Below are positions 27,736 to 36,678 of a DNA stretch of 64,000 nucleotides, piece by piece (position 1 is the first letter of the stretch; every line of letters starts with the position of its first letter). The notes under the pieces were generated by a model. The model was not told the origin of the DNA. It saw only the letters and a program-made list of their open reading frames with translations, and did no database searches. The stretch covers positions 62,001 through 126,000 of the forward strand of contig NZ_JSWE01000058.1 of NCBI RefSeq assembly GCF_000815465.1, read 5' to 3'. The position numbers were made by a program, and so were the translations under genes. The stretch comes from Candidatus Jidaibacter acanthamoeba. GTDB taxonomy: Bacteria > Pseudomonadota > Alphaproteobacteria > Rickettsiales > Midichloriaceae.

Positions 27736-28668
27736 TTACAGTTCTTCAGGAAGAAACATTGAACCTTCGCTTTCAAAGCTAAGATTATTAAATATTATAC
27801 TGCAGTCGCGATTAGCAAAGGGATAATGAATGTTTTCAGGATTAATAACAATTGATAACAACATTTCCGTATTGCATTTTTGAATCTCATTAATTTTGCT
27901 TTCAAATATTAACTTGGTAGACTCTTCATCAGCGTTTTTTGTAAGGAATGATTCTTCAGCATCTACATAAAATGTATTGTTACAAATCTCGGGAATTTCG
28001 ACATTTAAGGATGTAGCCCAATCATATAAAACAGAATATAACTTGGTTATTAATTCTATAATTAAATTATAATTATTTATAGTATTTGATTCGATATTTT
28101 GGGGCATACTTCTAAGTACCGTATTTAGCTCAAGCATGATATCTCCAGTTTGTACAGAAAGACAATAGTTTGAATTTATTCCCAATAGCTCTTTTTCATT
28201 GGTTTTGCATATTAATTTCAATTTATCCTTAATATTACCAAAAAGAAATAAAGCATCTATAATGTCATCTTTTGGATCCGGATTTATAATTTTATTTGCA
28301 TGTTGAAAGCCAAAAAAAATAGATAAATAATTAAGAATATCTATTTGTTCATCTGCTTTATTATCTGTATTGATTGTTGCGCTCTTAACTAAATTTTCGT
28401 ACTCTTTATCATGTTCTAGATTAAAACAATCGTATAATTTCTCAGCAAACTCAGCAGTAGTAATTTTTTTTTCATCCTTTTTTAATACAAAAGCCTGGGT
28501 TTTATAGTTATGTCTCGGATTTGCTCCTACTAGCTGGCTGCAAACATCATGTAACATGCCTATTGCATAATAATTTGTTAAAAAATTTGAAGCAGAAGTA
28601 TTTAATCCGATAAGGGTTTCCCATCCGTCATTTTCTAAAGGTATTGTATTTTCTAAATTTGACTCCAT
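27736..28668 (-). CDS. Hypothetical protein, 310 aa
   Basis: I do not recognise this protein. It is acidic, Asn/Asp/Glu-rich and predicted mostly helical, with no signal peptide or membrane helix. The N-terminus (NTIPLENDGWETLIGLNTSA) and an FFGFQHANKIINPD stretch near residue 117 are the most distinctive parts. It stands alone between the ntrX terminator and the RNase P RNA gene. The content and isolation fit a lineage-specific, possibly host-directed protein, but nothing shows this directly. Confidence 0.55.
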   Translation of the reverse strand: MESNLENTIPLENDGWETLIGLNTSASNFLTNYYAIGMLHDVCSQLVGANPRHNYKTQAFVLKKDEKKITTAEFAEKLYDCFNLEHDKEYENLVKSATINTDNKADEQIDILNYLSIFFGFQHANKIINPDPKDDIIDALFLFGNIKDKLKLICKTNEKELLGINSNYCLSVQTGDIMLELNTVLRSMPQNIESNTINNYNLIIELITKLYSVLYDWATSLNVEIPEICNNTFYVDAEESFLTKNADEESTKLIFESKINEIQKCNTEMLLSIVINPENIHYPFANRDCSIIFNNLSFESEGSMFLPEEL

Positions 28669-28790
28669 TTATACTTTACACCCGCTAAATATTATATTTT
28701 TACCTACTTTAATAATATTTTAAATAATAGCAAGATTAAGTTTATTAAAGTATGTATAATTTATTTTCTAGGTATTAAATTGCGAATATT

Positions 28791-29156
28791 GAAAGATAGC
28801 CTGTAAGCCGGGTTCTGTAAAAAGGATAAAATCCTTTTTGATGGCTATTCATCTTGGTTGAATGTTACCATTCAGCTCATGCGACCTACCCGTGCAAAAA
28901 AGTGGAACATACTTATAATCGCACCTATATGGTCTTGCTTTTGATCGGGTTTGCCATGCAACTTTTATTACTAAAAGCCCGGTGAGCTCTTACCCCACCA
29001 TTTCACCCTTACCGATAAAAAATTACCGGCGGTATATTTTCTGTGGCACTTTCCATGAGGTCACCCTCTCCGGGCGTTACCCGGGATCATTGTTCCATAA
29101 AGCCCGGACTTTCCTCTGAAAATTTTTAAATTTCAGCAGCCATCCGGCTATCTTTC
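28791..29156 (-). ncRNA. rnpB: RNase P RNA (type A)
   Basis: Read on the minus strand, the RNA opens and closes with a P1 helix (GGCTATCTTTC and its complement GAAAGATAGCC at the two ends). The CR-I block GAGGAAAGTCCGGGCT lies near the 5' end, and the 3' part carries ACAGAACCCGGCTTACA. These are the conserved core segments of bacterial RNase P RNA. The molecule is about 366 nt, normal for type A. It cleaves tRNA 5' leaders together with the RnpA protein. Confidence 0.95.
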
Positions 29157-29163
29157 ATAGAAT

Positions 29164-29169
29164 ACTATA
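29164..29169 (-). promoter_or_regulatory. Probable -10 element of rnpB
   Basis: TATAGT on the minus strand ends 7 bp before the RNase P RNA 5' end, the right distance for a -10 box. No clear -35 hexamer is visible at 16-18 bp. Confidence 0.45.
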
Positions 29170-29420
29170 CTCATAAATTATTTATTTTCATCCTTTTATT
29201 TATATAACAATTATGAATATGCATATAGGTATTTAACACGGAGATAATATTTTAAGGTAAAATTTAAGAGCAGACTTGAAATCCAACTAACTTACCCTAT
29301 ATTCTATTTAAAAGACTCTTATTTATTAATGCTTCATAAATTTGTTATGCTGGTCAGCCAAAACACATTTTGATATATTAATAAATCAAATATACTTAGA
29401 TAATTAAATTGGATTAACAG

Positions 29421-31355
29421 ATGAATAAATTTATGAAGGGAAATACAGGAAAAAACTTCGCTGCTTGGGCAGCAATTATTTTGCTAACGGTATTTGTGTA
29501 TGAATTAATAGGTGAATTTGCCTTTTCTTCTACAAAGATTCCTTTTTCCGATTTTCTGAATAATGTAAAGAGCGGCAATGTTGCCGAAGTTACGATACGA
29601 GGAAGCTCTATTGAAGGAAAGCTGAGTGACGGTAAGGTTTTTAATACGCTGGTGCCAATATATTATCCCCGAGTTATTGATGAATTAACTGCAAGAAATA
29701 TTAAAATTGACGTGGTTCCGACCGAATCTTCAATTAATAGCTTATTCGGAATATTGCTATCATGGTTCCCGGTTCTACTTTTGCTGGGAGTATGGATTTA
29801 CTTTATGCGCAATATGCAAAGCGGTACAGGTAAGGCAATGGGCTTCGGTAAATCGAAAGCAAAGCTTATGATGGATTCAAAAAATAAAGTTACTTTTGCG
29901 GAAGTTGCAGGAGTGGATGAGGCTAAAGAAGAATTACAAGAGATAGTAGAATTTTTAAAGTTTCCTGCAAAGTTCCAAAGGTTGGGCGGAAAGATTCCTA
30001 AGGGTTGTTTATTAATCGGTTCACCCGGAACCGGTAAAACTTTGCTTGCCAAAGCAATAGCCGGAGAAGCGGGGGTACCGTTTTTTAGTATTTCAGGGTC
30101 TGATTTTGTTGAAATGTTTGTCGGGGTTGGAGCGAGCCGAGTTAGAGATATGTTTAAGCAGGCTCACCAACATGCGCCCTGCATAGTATTTATTGACGAG
30201 ATTGATGCGATGGGGCGCCAAAGAGGAGCTGGTCTTGGAGGCGGCAATGATGAAAGAGAACAGACTCTTAATCAGTTGCTGGTAGAAATGGACGGTTTTA
30301 AAGAAAATGAAGGAGTAATAGTTATTGCGGCAACCAACCGCCCGGATGTACTTGATCCGGCACTGCTTAGACCGGGTAGATTCGATAGACAAATTACTGT
30401 TCCAGTTCCTGATATAAACGGTAGGGAACAAATTATAAAGGTGCACATTAAAAAAGTACCGGCAGCACCTGACGTTAATATTAGAACAATTGCTCGCGGT
30501 ACGCCAGGGTTTGCAGGCGCGGATTTGGCAAATATTGTAAACGAAGCGGCAATTCTTGCAGCACGAAAAAATATGAACGTAGTTACCATGCATGAATTTG
30601 AAGAAGCAAGAGATAAAGTTATGATGGGTGTTGAGAGAAAATCCATCGTGATGAGAGAGGAAGAAAGAAAGTTAACCGCCTATCATGAAGGCGGACATGC
30701 ACTCGTTACCGTTTACAGTGAAGCTTCCGATCCAATTCATAAAGCAACTATTATTCCAAGAGGCAGAGCTTTAGGCTTAGTAATGCGCCTTCCCGAAGAA
30801 GACAGATTTTCAGCGACAAGAGAAAAGCTGCTTGCTGATATTGTTGTTTCTATGGGCGGAAGAGTTGCCGAGGAGATAATATTCGGTAAAGATAAAATTA
30901 CCAGCGGTGCTTCAAGTGATATTAAGAGTGCTACTTCAATTGCACGTAAAATGGTTACTCAATGGGGCTTAAGTGATGAAATCGGCCCGGTGTTAGTTGG
31001 GGATGACCGTGATGAGGTGTTTTTAGGACAATCTTTAGGCCATCAAACCCATATTTCCAATGAGTTGGCTTGTAAGATTGATGCTGAGATTAAGAGAATT
31101 ATAACCGAATGTTATAATCAGGCTCATCATATTTTAACTAAGCATCTTGATCAGCTTCACCTGCTTGCAGCAAAACTGTTAGAATATGAAACTCTGACCG
31201 GTGAAGAAATTAAGGATCTTATTGCAGGTAAAGATATTAAAATTAATGATTCAACCGATTCTAAAAATGATTCAGGTTCTAAACCTCAGAAAAGCTCATC
31301 AGTACCTTCAACTAACCATAAAGGTAAGATTGATGATAAACCGATTGAAGCATAA
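29421..31355 (+). CDS. ftsH: ATP-dependent zinc metalloprotease FtsH
   Basis: The 644-aa membrane protease has two membrane segments (about residues 12-33 and 108-130) flanking a periplasmic domain. The AAA+ domain has Walker A GSPGTGKT, Walker [11 protein letters not shown] and the SRH with RPGRFDRQ. The M41 protease domain carries the zinc motif HEGGH (about residue 420) and the third-ligand region [13 protein letters not shown] still fits HExxH. FtsH degrades membrane and short-lived cytosolic proteins. The C-terminal 30 residues are Ser/Lys-rich and disordered. The usual upstream partner tilS is absent. A terminator hairpin follows the stop. Confidence 0.96.
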   Translation: MNKFMKGNTGKNFAAWAAIILLTVFVYELIGEFAFSSTKIPFSDFLNNVKSGNVAEVTIRGSSIEGKLSDGKVFNTLVPIYYPRVIDELTARNIKIDVVPTESSINSLFGILLSWFPVLLLLGVWIYFMRNMQSGTGKAMGFGKSKAKLMMDSKNKVTFAEVAGVDEAKEELQEIVEFLKFPAKFQRLGGKIPKGCLLIGSPGTGKTLLAKAIAGEAGVPFFSISGSDFVEMFVGVGASRVRDMFKQAHQHAPCIVFIDEIDAMGRQRGAGLGGGNDEREQTLNQLLVEMDGFKENEGVIVIAATNRPDVLDPALLRPGRFDRQITVPVPDINGREQIIKVHIKKVPAAPDVNIRTIARGTPGFAGADLANIVNEAAILAARKNMNVVTMHEFEEARDKVMMGVERKSIVMREEERKLTAYHEGGHALVTVYSEASDPIHKATIIPRGRALGLVMRLPEEDRFSATREKLLADIVVSMGGRVAEEIIFGKDKITSGASSDIKSATSIARKMVTQWGLSDEIGPVLVGDDRDEVFLGQSLGHQTHISNELACKIDAEIKRIITECYNQAHHILTKHLDQLHLLAAKLLEYETLTGEEIKDLIAGKDIKINDSTDSKNDSGSKPQKSSSVPSTNHKGKIDDKPIEA

Positions 31356-31371
31356 ATATTAAAATACATTT

Positions 31372-31417
31372 AAGTAGCTTGGAATTTAGTTATATAAATC
31401 CAGGCTACTTCTTTTTT
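31372..31417 (+). terminator. Rho-independent terminator of ftsH
   Basis: AAGTAGC at 31372-31378 pairs with GCTACTT at 31404-31410, with further pairing of TTGGA/TCCAG inside. Six T residues follow (31412-31417). It starts 17 bp after the ftsH stop. Confidence 0.8.
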
Positions 31418-31794
31418 AATAAATAGTAATATTACTACACAATAACTAGGCTTTTTTAAGCTAAGAACAAGGATTATATAAAATTAAAAATTTAAGGAGA
31501 TATCTTCATGTATTCCGGGGAACAGAAATAAATTTATCTATACCGTTCTATATGCCATTTGATTTATTTGTACTTTGTAAAAGTACTGAATACTACCTAA
31601 TATCAATAGGCTAATATGCAAAAATTATTGATAATTAGTATAGGGCTGAGAATTAAACTAAAAAAGGCTGAAGCAAGAATGAAAGATAGGGCTTTTAAGT
31701 TTTTATCTTTTTAGTAAATTGAAAAACACTCTTATTGTCTTTATTGCTTATGAAGTTTTTTGGGTATTCCTAACCAAGTATAGATAGCAGTAAG
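31418..31794. other. Gene-free stretch between ftsH and the IS remnant
   Basis: I see no supported gene, RNA or repeat in these 377 bases. All frames are broken by frequent stops. It may include decayed flanks of the neighbouring insertion element. Confidence 0.5.
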
Positions 31795-32440
31795 TCTTTG
31801 TTGAAAAGCATAAAGATAGAGTTGGCAACCATATCAAGAGCCTTACTATATCGCTTAGTTTTCCGATTAAACTTAGCTAGATAGTGCCTATCAGCGAATT
31901 AAATGATTCAACTAAAGATGGTCTCAGCTTTAGTCATATAGTGCTTTTGAGATATATTATACTTACCGTAAACATGATAATAATCACTACAAGACGTTTC
32001 AATTTTATATGCCAAATCTAATCTCAAGGCTAAAGGTAAATATGTAGAAAAATCCCTCGACTCGGTTACTTCAAAGTCAATAACTTTATTTCTGAAGCTA
32101 TTAACAGCAAGCCATACATAGATTTTTGGCAATAGGAAAATAATTCATCTAACTCAATTATTTGTATCTCTCTAGCATCTTGTGGTATTTTAACCTCATT
32201 CAAGCGGCTCCTCAGTATCTTAGAGAATTTGTGTATCCATTTTATTATCAGAGCGGGTTAGGTACTCCTTCTATTCTTTCTATCGACATGATTCTTGCAC
32301 CCTCTAAATACCACTTAACTCTTAAGCGCTGCTCATTAGTATATCTTTCCCTCAAGTCTCCTTCTCTGTAATTTTTACCGCAACTCTTACCTTTGTACCT
32401 TTGCTTACCACCAATGTTTCCGTTCTTTACTCTTTCAATA
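31795..32440 (-). pseudogene. Degraded IS1-family transposase
   Basis: Three blocks in different frames on the minus strand line up, in order, with an IS1-type transposase. First is an InsA-like zinc-ribbon tail (GGKQRYKGKSCGKNY, about 32370-32420) with RLRVKWYLEGARIMSIERIEGV. Second is the catalytic core (31908-32132: KIYVWLAVNSF, VTESRDFSTYLPL, DYYHVYGKY). Third is a C-terminal block (VESFNSLI, HYLAKFNRKTKRYSKALDM, about 31810-31900). Stops and frameshifts separate them, so the element is dead. I did not identify terminal inverted repeats or a target duplication. Confidence 0.78.
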
Positions 32441-32490
32441 TTCGTCGGGTAAAATAATTTTGTAAATTTAGCTTTTAAAGTTATTTTAAA

Positions 32491-33096
32491 TTAAGCATTG
32501 CCTGTATAATTAACCAGTTGCAGGAAGCTTCGTACCCCGAGTGATTCAACCATTTTCGACCATTTATTTTTAACTTTTTGGGAAAATAAGATGTCTAAAT
32601 TTGCGGGTGCAATTAGCCAGGAATTTTCTTCGATTTCCTGTTCAAGCTGATTAGGTTCCCAGGCAGCAAAACCTTTAGCTAATAAAAATTTATCTTTATT
32701 ATTGCCTGAGGCGTAGTCTTGCAGGAATTGTTTACATTCAGTGTATATTGTAACAGCAGGAAAATATTCAAAGTTTTTTTCCTGTTCTTTTGTAATGCTT
32801 AAGATTATTAACCTATCTTGGTCAATTGGTCCCCCGAACATAATAGAGACTTTTTTATTTTTAAGCGCAGGTTTCACATAAGCGTTACCTACATAATCCT
32901 TAATATAAAAATTACCGATCTTATTATTAATAATTATTCCAAGTGCACCCTTATCATCATGAGCGCATATGTAAATAAGCGATCTTTCAAAGCAACTTCC
33001 GTCCAAGCTTTTTGAAGCTACTAAAAGTTTACCTTCAAGGGACTCAAAAGGTCTTAATTCGTCGTCAGAAAATTCCAGTTCCATATTTAAACCCAT
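32491..33096 (-). CDS. YqgE/AlgH family protein
   Basis: This 201-aa protein is an AlgH/YqgE (DUF179) member. It has LEGKLLVASKSLDGSCFERSLIYIC, DDKGALGIIINN, and FGGPIDQDRLIIL with the later LLAKGFAAWEPNQLEQEI. The family is widespread and of poorly known function; early links to transcription regulation are weak. I keep ATG 33096, which overlaps the hemF end by 10 bp and has GGAAG just upstream; a second ATG sits at 33084. It ends an apparent peroxiredoxin-trxB-hemF-algH operon. Confidence 0.9.
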   Translation of the reverse strand: MGLNMELEFSDDELRPFESLEGKLLVASKSLDGSCFERSLIYICAHDDKGALGIIINNKIGNFYIKDYVGNAYVKPALKNKKVSIMFGGPIDQDRLIILSITKEQEKNFEYFPAVTIYTECKQFLQDYASGNNKDKFLLAKGFAAWEPNQLEQEIEENSWLIAPANLDILFSQKVKNKWSKMVESLGVRSFLQLVNYTGNA

Positions 33097-33926
33097 TTTA
33101 CTTCCGGTGGTAATGACATTAAAATTGCTTCTATATTTCCGTCAGTCATGAGGCCGAACTTAGTGCCTCGATCATAAATTAAATTAAATTCAACATATCT
33201 ACCGCGTTTTATTAATTGCTCTTCTTTCTGTGCGGCTGTCCATTCTCTTAATGCATTTTGTCTAACAATCGGCATATATGCATTTATAAAAGCTTTCCCG
33301 ACTTCTTTTGTAAAGTTAAAATCATTGTCCCAGTCACCGGTATTTAAATAATCGAAAAATATGCCGCCGACACCTCGCGTCTCCTTCCTATGTTTTATAT
33401 GAAAATACTCATCACATTCTTTCTTGAATTTCGGGTAGTAGTCACTATCGAATTTATCACAAGCTTTCTTAAGCTCTAAATGAAAAGATTCAGTTTGTTT
33501 ACTATCAGGAAAAGTAGGAGTAAGATCAGCTCCGCCACCGAACCAAGCCTTAGTGGTTACAACCATTCGAGTATTCATGTGAACAGCGGGTATTAAAGGA
33601 GATTTCATATGTGCAACTAATGAAATGCCGCTAGCCCAAAAGCCGGGGTTGCTTTCAGCCCCGGGAATTTCTTTAGCAAACTTTTCCGGAAACTCCCCGT
33701 AAACAGTAGAAATATTAACCCCTACTTTTTCAAAAATATCACCTTTCATTACGGATATAACTCCGCCGCCACCACCGTTTCTATCCCATTGCTTTCTTTC
33801 AAATTCAGCACTACTACTACCAAATTCACTTTCAATTTGTTCGAAAGCTAAACAAATTTCATCTCGCAAAGATTTAAACCATTTAGAAGCAAGGTCTTTT
33901 TTCTCTTCTAAATTGTGATAGCTCAT
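33087..33926 (-). CDS. hemF: Oxygen-dependent coproporphyrinogen III oxidase
   Basis: The 279-aa enzyme converts coproporphyrinogen III to protoporphyrinogen IX with oxygen during haem synthesis. Conserved HemF blocks are present: GGGGVISVMKGDIFEK, WFGGGADLTP, HRKETRGVGGIFFDY, and the C-terminal YDRGTKFGLMTDG with LMSLPPEVKW. The trxB stop lies one base upstream and algH overlaps its end, so it sits in a compact operon. The window also has hemW, whose family is a haem chaperone rather than a second oxidase. Confidence 0.95.
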   Translation of the reverse strand: MSYHNLEEKKDLASKWFKSLRDEICLAFEQIESEFGSSSAEFERKQWDRNGGGGGVISVMKGDIFEKVGVNISTVYGEFPEKFAKEIPGAESNPGFWASGISLVAHMKSPLIPAVHMNTRMVVTTKAWFGGGADLTPTFPDSKQTESFHLELKKACDKFDSDYYPKFKKECDEYFHIKHRKETRGVGGIFFDYLNTGDWDNDFNFTKEVGKAFINAYMPIVRQNALREWTAAQKEEQLIKRGRYVEFNLIYDRGTKFGLMTDGNIEAILMSLPPEVKWV

Positions 33927-33927
33927 A

Positions 33928-34872
33928 TTAAAGCCCCTGTTCGTTTAAATATTTATTTGCTTCTAATGCAGCCATGCATCCGGTTCCCGCAGCAGTTACG
34001 GCTTGTCTGTAAATTTTATCCTGCACGTCGCCTGCGGCAAACACTCCGGGTATATTAGTCGTAGTGCTATCAGGAGCGGTTAGTATATAACCTTCACTAT
34101 CAATTTCTAAGTGGTCTTTAAACATTGAGGTGTTTGGTACGTGTCCGATTGCTATAAATACTCCATCAACTTTAAATTCACTTAGCTCATTAGTTTTAAC
34201 ATTTTTTATTCTAATCCCCGTTACACCTAACGGCTCATCGGTACCTAAAACCTCATCAACTATGCTGTCCCAAATCACAGAAATCTTGGGGTGAGAAAAT
34301 AACCTGCTTTGCATTATTTTTTCAGCTCTCAACTCATTTCTTCTATGAATAAGCGTAACTTTTGTTGCATGATTAGTAAGGTATAAAGCTTCTTCAACTG
34401 CCGTATTACCACCGCCCACTACAACCACTTCTTTGTTTCTGTAAAAGAAACCGTCACATGTAGCGCACCCCGAAACTCCGAACCCTTGAAATTTCTTTTC
34501 ACTAGATAATCCTAGCCACCTGGCTTGAGCACCGGTAGAAATAATAACCGTATCAGCGGTATAAACTCTACCTGTATCACCAACTGCTTTGAAAGGTTTT
34601 GAACTCAGGTCGATTTGATTAATATGATCATTGATTATATTGGTGCCGACATGCTTTGCCTGCAGTTCCATTTGCTCAACCAACCATGGACCTTGAATGG
34701 TATTTGCGAAACCGGGATAGTTTTCCACATCGGTTGTAATAGTAAGCTGACCACCCGGCTGAAATCCACTGACCAATACAGGGTCAAGCGAAGAGCGTGC
34801 CGCATATATTGCTGCTGTATAACCGGCGGGGCCGGAACCGATAATTAATACTTTTGTATGTAATGTTTCCAT
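33928..34872 (-). CDS. trxB: Thioredoxin reductase
   Basis: This 314-aa flavoprotein has the FAD motif GSGPAGYTAAIYAARSS at the N-terminus. The redox-active CATCDGFF (about 138-145) lies just before the NADPH-binding motif VVVGGGNTAVEEALYL. AGDVQDKIYRQAVTAAGTG with the FAD ribityl contact is near the C-terminus. It reduces thioredoxin with NADPH. It lies 3 bp downstream of a 2-Cys peroxiredoxin gene, a sensible pairing for peroxide detoxification. Confidence 0.95.
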   Translation of the reverse strand: METLHTKVLIIGSGPAGYTAAIYAARSSLDPVLVSGFQPGGQLTITTDVENYPGFANTIQGPWLVEQMELQAKHVGTNIINDHINQIDLSSKPFKAVGDTGRVYTADTVIISTGAQARWLGLSSEKKFQGFGVSGCATCDGFFYRNKEVVVVGGGNTAVEEALYLTNHATKVTLIHRRNELRAEKIMQSRLFSHPKISVIWDSIVDEVLGTDEPLGVTGIRIKNVKTNELSEFKVDGVFIAIGHVPNTSMFKDHLEIDSEGYILTAPDSTTTNIPGVFAAGDVQDKIYRQAVTAAGTGCMAALEANKYLNEQGL

Positions 34873-34875
34873 TAA

Positions 34876-35475
34876 TTAAATCTTTCCTGCATTGCTTTTT
34901 AAATAAGCTGCAACGCCTTCCTGAGTTGGCTTCATAGCTTCTTTTCCTTGTTTCCAGTTAGCCGGGCAAACTTCGCCGTGTTTTTCGGAATATTGAAGAG
35001 CGTCAACCATTCTGATTGCTTCCTCTATATTTCTACCCAATGGAAGATCATTAATAATTTGATGGCGAACAATGCCTTGCTTATCAATTAAGAAAGTTCC
35101 TCTTAAAGCTACACCTGCGTCACTAAGAACATCATAATCGGCTGCAATTTTATGAGTGAGATCGGAAACCAGCGGAAATGTAACTTGTCCGATCCCGCCC
35201 TTATCAGTTGGAGTGTTTCTATAGGCAAGGTGAGTAAATTGTGAGTCAATACTGATTCCGATTACTTTAGCATCTCTTTTTTCAAATTCTTCCGATTTGC
35301 TGCTGAATGCAAGAATTTCCGAAGGACAAACAAAGGTGAAATCAAGCGGATAGAAGAATATTACACCATACTTGCCTTTAAGATATTCCTTTAAATTAAG
35401 TTCTTTTATAGAGTTATCGGGAAATACTGCTTGAGCAGTAAAATTAGGAGCTTCTTTACGAACTAGAACTGCCAT
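34876..35475 (-). CDS. Typical 2-Cys peroxiredoxin (AhpC/Prx1)
   Basis: At 199 aa this is a standard 2-Cys peroxiredoxin. The peroxidatic cysteine lies in DFTFVCPSEI (about residue 50), the resolving cysteine in HGEVCPANW (about 170), and the catalytic Arg in the GTFLIDKQGIVRH region. It reduces hydrogen peroxide and organic peroxides with thioredoxin, which the adjacent trxB would recycle. It is the first gene of the minus-strand operon, with an 86-bp gap to the next gene upstream. Confidence 0.95.
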   Translation of the reverse strand: MAVLVRKEAPNFTAQAVFPDNSIKELNLKEYLKGKYGVIFFYPLDFTFVCPSEILAFSSKSEEFEKRDAKVIGISIDSQFTHLAYRNTPTDKGGIGQVTFPLVSDLTHKIAADYDVLSDAGVALRGTFLIDKQGIVRHQIINDLPLGRNIEEAIRMVDALQYSEKHGEVCPANWKQGKEAMKPTQEGVAAYLKSNAGKI

Positions 35476-35561
35476 TTTTTAGTGCCTCAAAAATTTATTA
35501 GTTATGTATTAGAAGCCAGTATAGAACAAAAATTACAAATCTCAAGCGTTGCAGCTTATAA

Positions 35562-36116
35562 TTAAATTTCAATATACAAAAATTTATTTTTATAAGTTAA
35601 AAAGTCAGGGAAGCTGCTTTCAATCAATTTTTGTTTTAAACGTGAAAGATGCACCTCAACCGTTGAGGTTTCGGTTCCCGTAGAATATTCCCAAATTTCT
35701 TTTAATAACTCTGATTTTGGTATTCCTCTTGGGTAATTATTAACCAGGTATAAAATTAATTTTGCTTCTTTCTCAGTTAAAATTATTATATTTCCTTCTA
35801 ATTCGAGCGTTCTTTTGCTAGGAAAAAATTTAACTTTATTTATGGCATAAATTTTTTGGTTAAGTTTATCTATAATAAGTTCAACTAAAGATATAAGCTT
35901 GAAAGGTTTGCTTAAATCCGCTTTAAATTTTGCACTAATAACAATTTGATTATCCTTAACCGTTTGAGGTATAACCTCATTAAAAATACATAGATCTGGA
36001 TGGCCGGAAATAATACCGGATTCTTCAAAAAACTCTATATTAAAGGATTTTAGAGAAGGGACTTGCTCTAAAGCACATTTAAGAAGAGTAGTCCCGCCTA
36101 TAATTGCAATTCGCAT
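35562..36116 (-). CDS. OmpR/PhoB-type winged-helix protein with a degenerate receiver-like half
   Basis: The 184-aa protein ends in a clear Trans_reg_C winged helix (about 95-184). It has GIPKSELLKEIWEYSTGTE and STVEVHLSRLKQKLIE, the turn and recognition helix of PhoB-like regulators. The N-terminal 85 residues have a receiver-like length and strand pattern, but I find no phosphoacceptor Asp, no DD pair and no conserved Lys. It is therefore likely an atypical, phosphorylation-independent regulator. It lies 3 bp from bamE at the end of the ffh operon. Confidence 0.75.
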   Translation of the reverse strand: MRIAIIGGTTLLKCALEQVPSLKSFNIEFFEESGIISGHPDLCIFNEVIPQTVKDNQIVISAKFKADLSKPFKLISLVELIIDKLNQKIYAINKVKFFPSKRTLELEGNIIILTEKEAKLILYLVNNYPRGIPKSELLKEIWEYSTGTETSTVEVHLSRLKQKLIESSFPDFLTYKNKFLYIEI

Positions 36117-36119
36117 TAA

Positions 36120-36566
36120 CTAAAACTGTTTCGGGCTTTTAGGTTTATTAAATTTACCTACATTACTGAATATTTGCTCAAGAGGAGTCATGGTATTACC
36201 TTTAAGCTCAGTTGTACCGCTGGCGTAATTAATATTGCGTGCCTCATTTAGAGTGTAGCTTTTAATATTCTTAATAACTTTTTGTCGGTTAAATGTAATC
36301 TCAAGCACATCTTGTGCTACCGTGTGAGGATGAAAGAATGCCTCACTTTGTTGCTGCATGGATATATAGTAATAAGTTTTATCCCCGAAATCCGAAGTAG
36401 TGGTTGGAGAGCCAAGTAATTCTCTGGTTTCTTCTTCATTAGTTTGACCGATTTTTAATGAGCTGATTTCCTTTTCATCAAAGCTATAACCATGAAAATG
36501 TTCATGCTTGGCGCAAGCAGATAATAAACAAACAGTCGCTATCAATAATATATTTCTAATTTGCAT
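36120..36566 (-). CDS. bamE: Outer-membrane assembly lipoprotein BamE (SmpA/OmlA)
   Basis: The 148-aa protein has a lipoprotein signal with lipobox LLSAC (Cys18) and the SmpA/OmlA domain: LKIGQTNEEETRELLGSPTT, then TYYYIS and LEITFNRQKV. BamE is an accessory lipoprotein of the BAM machine that folds outer-membrane beta-barrels. Its start overlaps by 11 bp the end of a 40-aa ORF that links it to ffh. The C-terminal 40 residues are polar and have no obvious domain. Confidence 0.87.
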   Translation of the reverse strand: MQIRNILLIATVCLLSACAKHEHFHGYSFDEKEISSLKIGQTNEEETRELLGSPTTTSDFGDKTYYYISMQQQSEAFFHPHTVAQDVLEITFNRQKVIKNIKSYTLNEARNINYASGTTELKGNTMTPLEQIFSNVGKFNKPKSPKQF

Positions 36567-36678
36567 TTTGTTTTACTTCCTTTTGTTTTTTTTGTGCTTT
36601 TCTTCTTAATAAATTTTGTCTTAAAGCTTCAGAAAGCTTCTTAACATCTTTTTTAGGAGGCTTTTTTTCTTTAGACAT
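36556..36678 (-). CDS. Small basic conserved-type protein, 40 aa
   Basis: This short ORF begins at ATG 36678, overlapping the ffh stop by 8 bp, and ends at TAG 36556-36558 inside the bamE start. The product is very basic (MSKEKKPPKK at the start) with a helix LSEALRQNLLRRKAQKK. The pattern ALxxNLxRRKAQ is one I recall from small alphaproteobacterial proteins of unknown function. Overlaps on both sides and fit to the operon argue that it is real. Confidence 0.65.
   Translation of the reverse strand: MSKEKKPPKKDVKKLSEALRQNLLRRKAQKKQKEVKQNAN

Noticed and set aside
30093-30593. 166-aa minus-strand open frame in ftsH
   Set aside because: Antisense to the conserved AAA domain; no domain or ribosome binding site.
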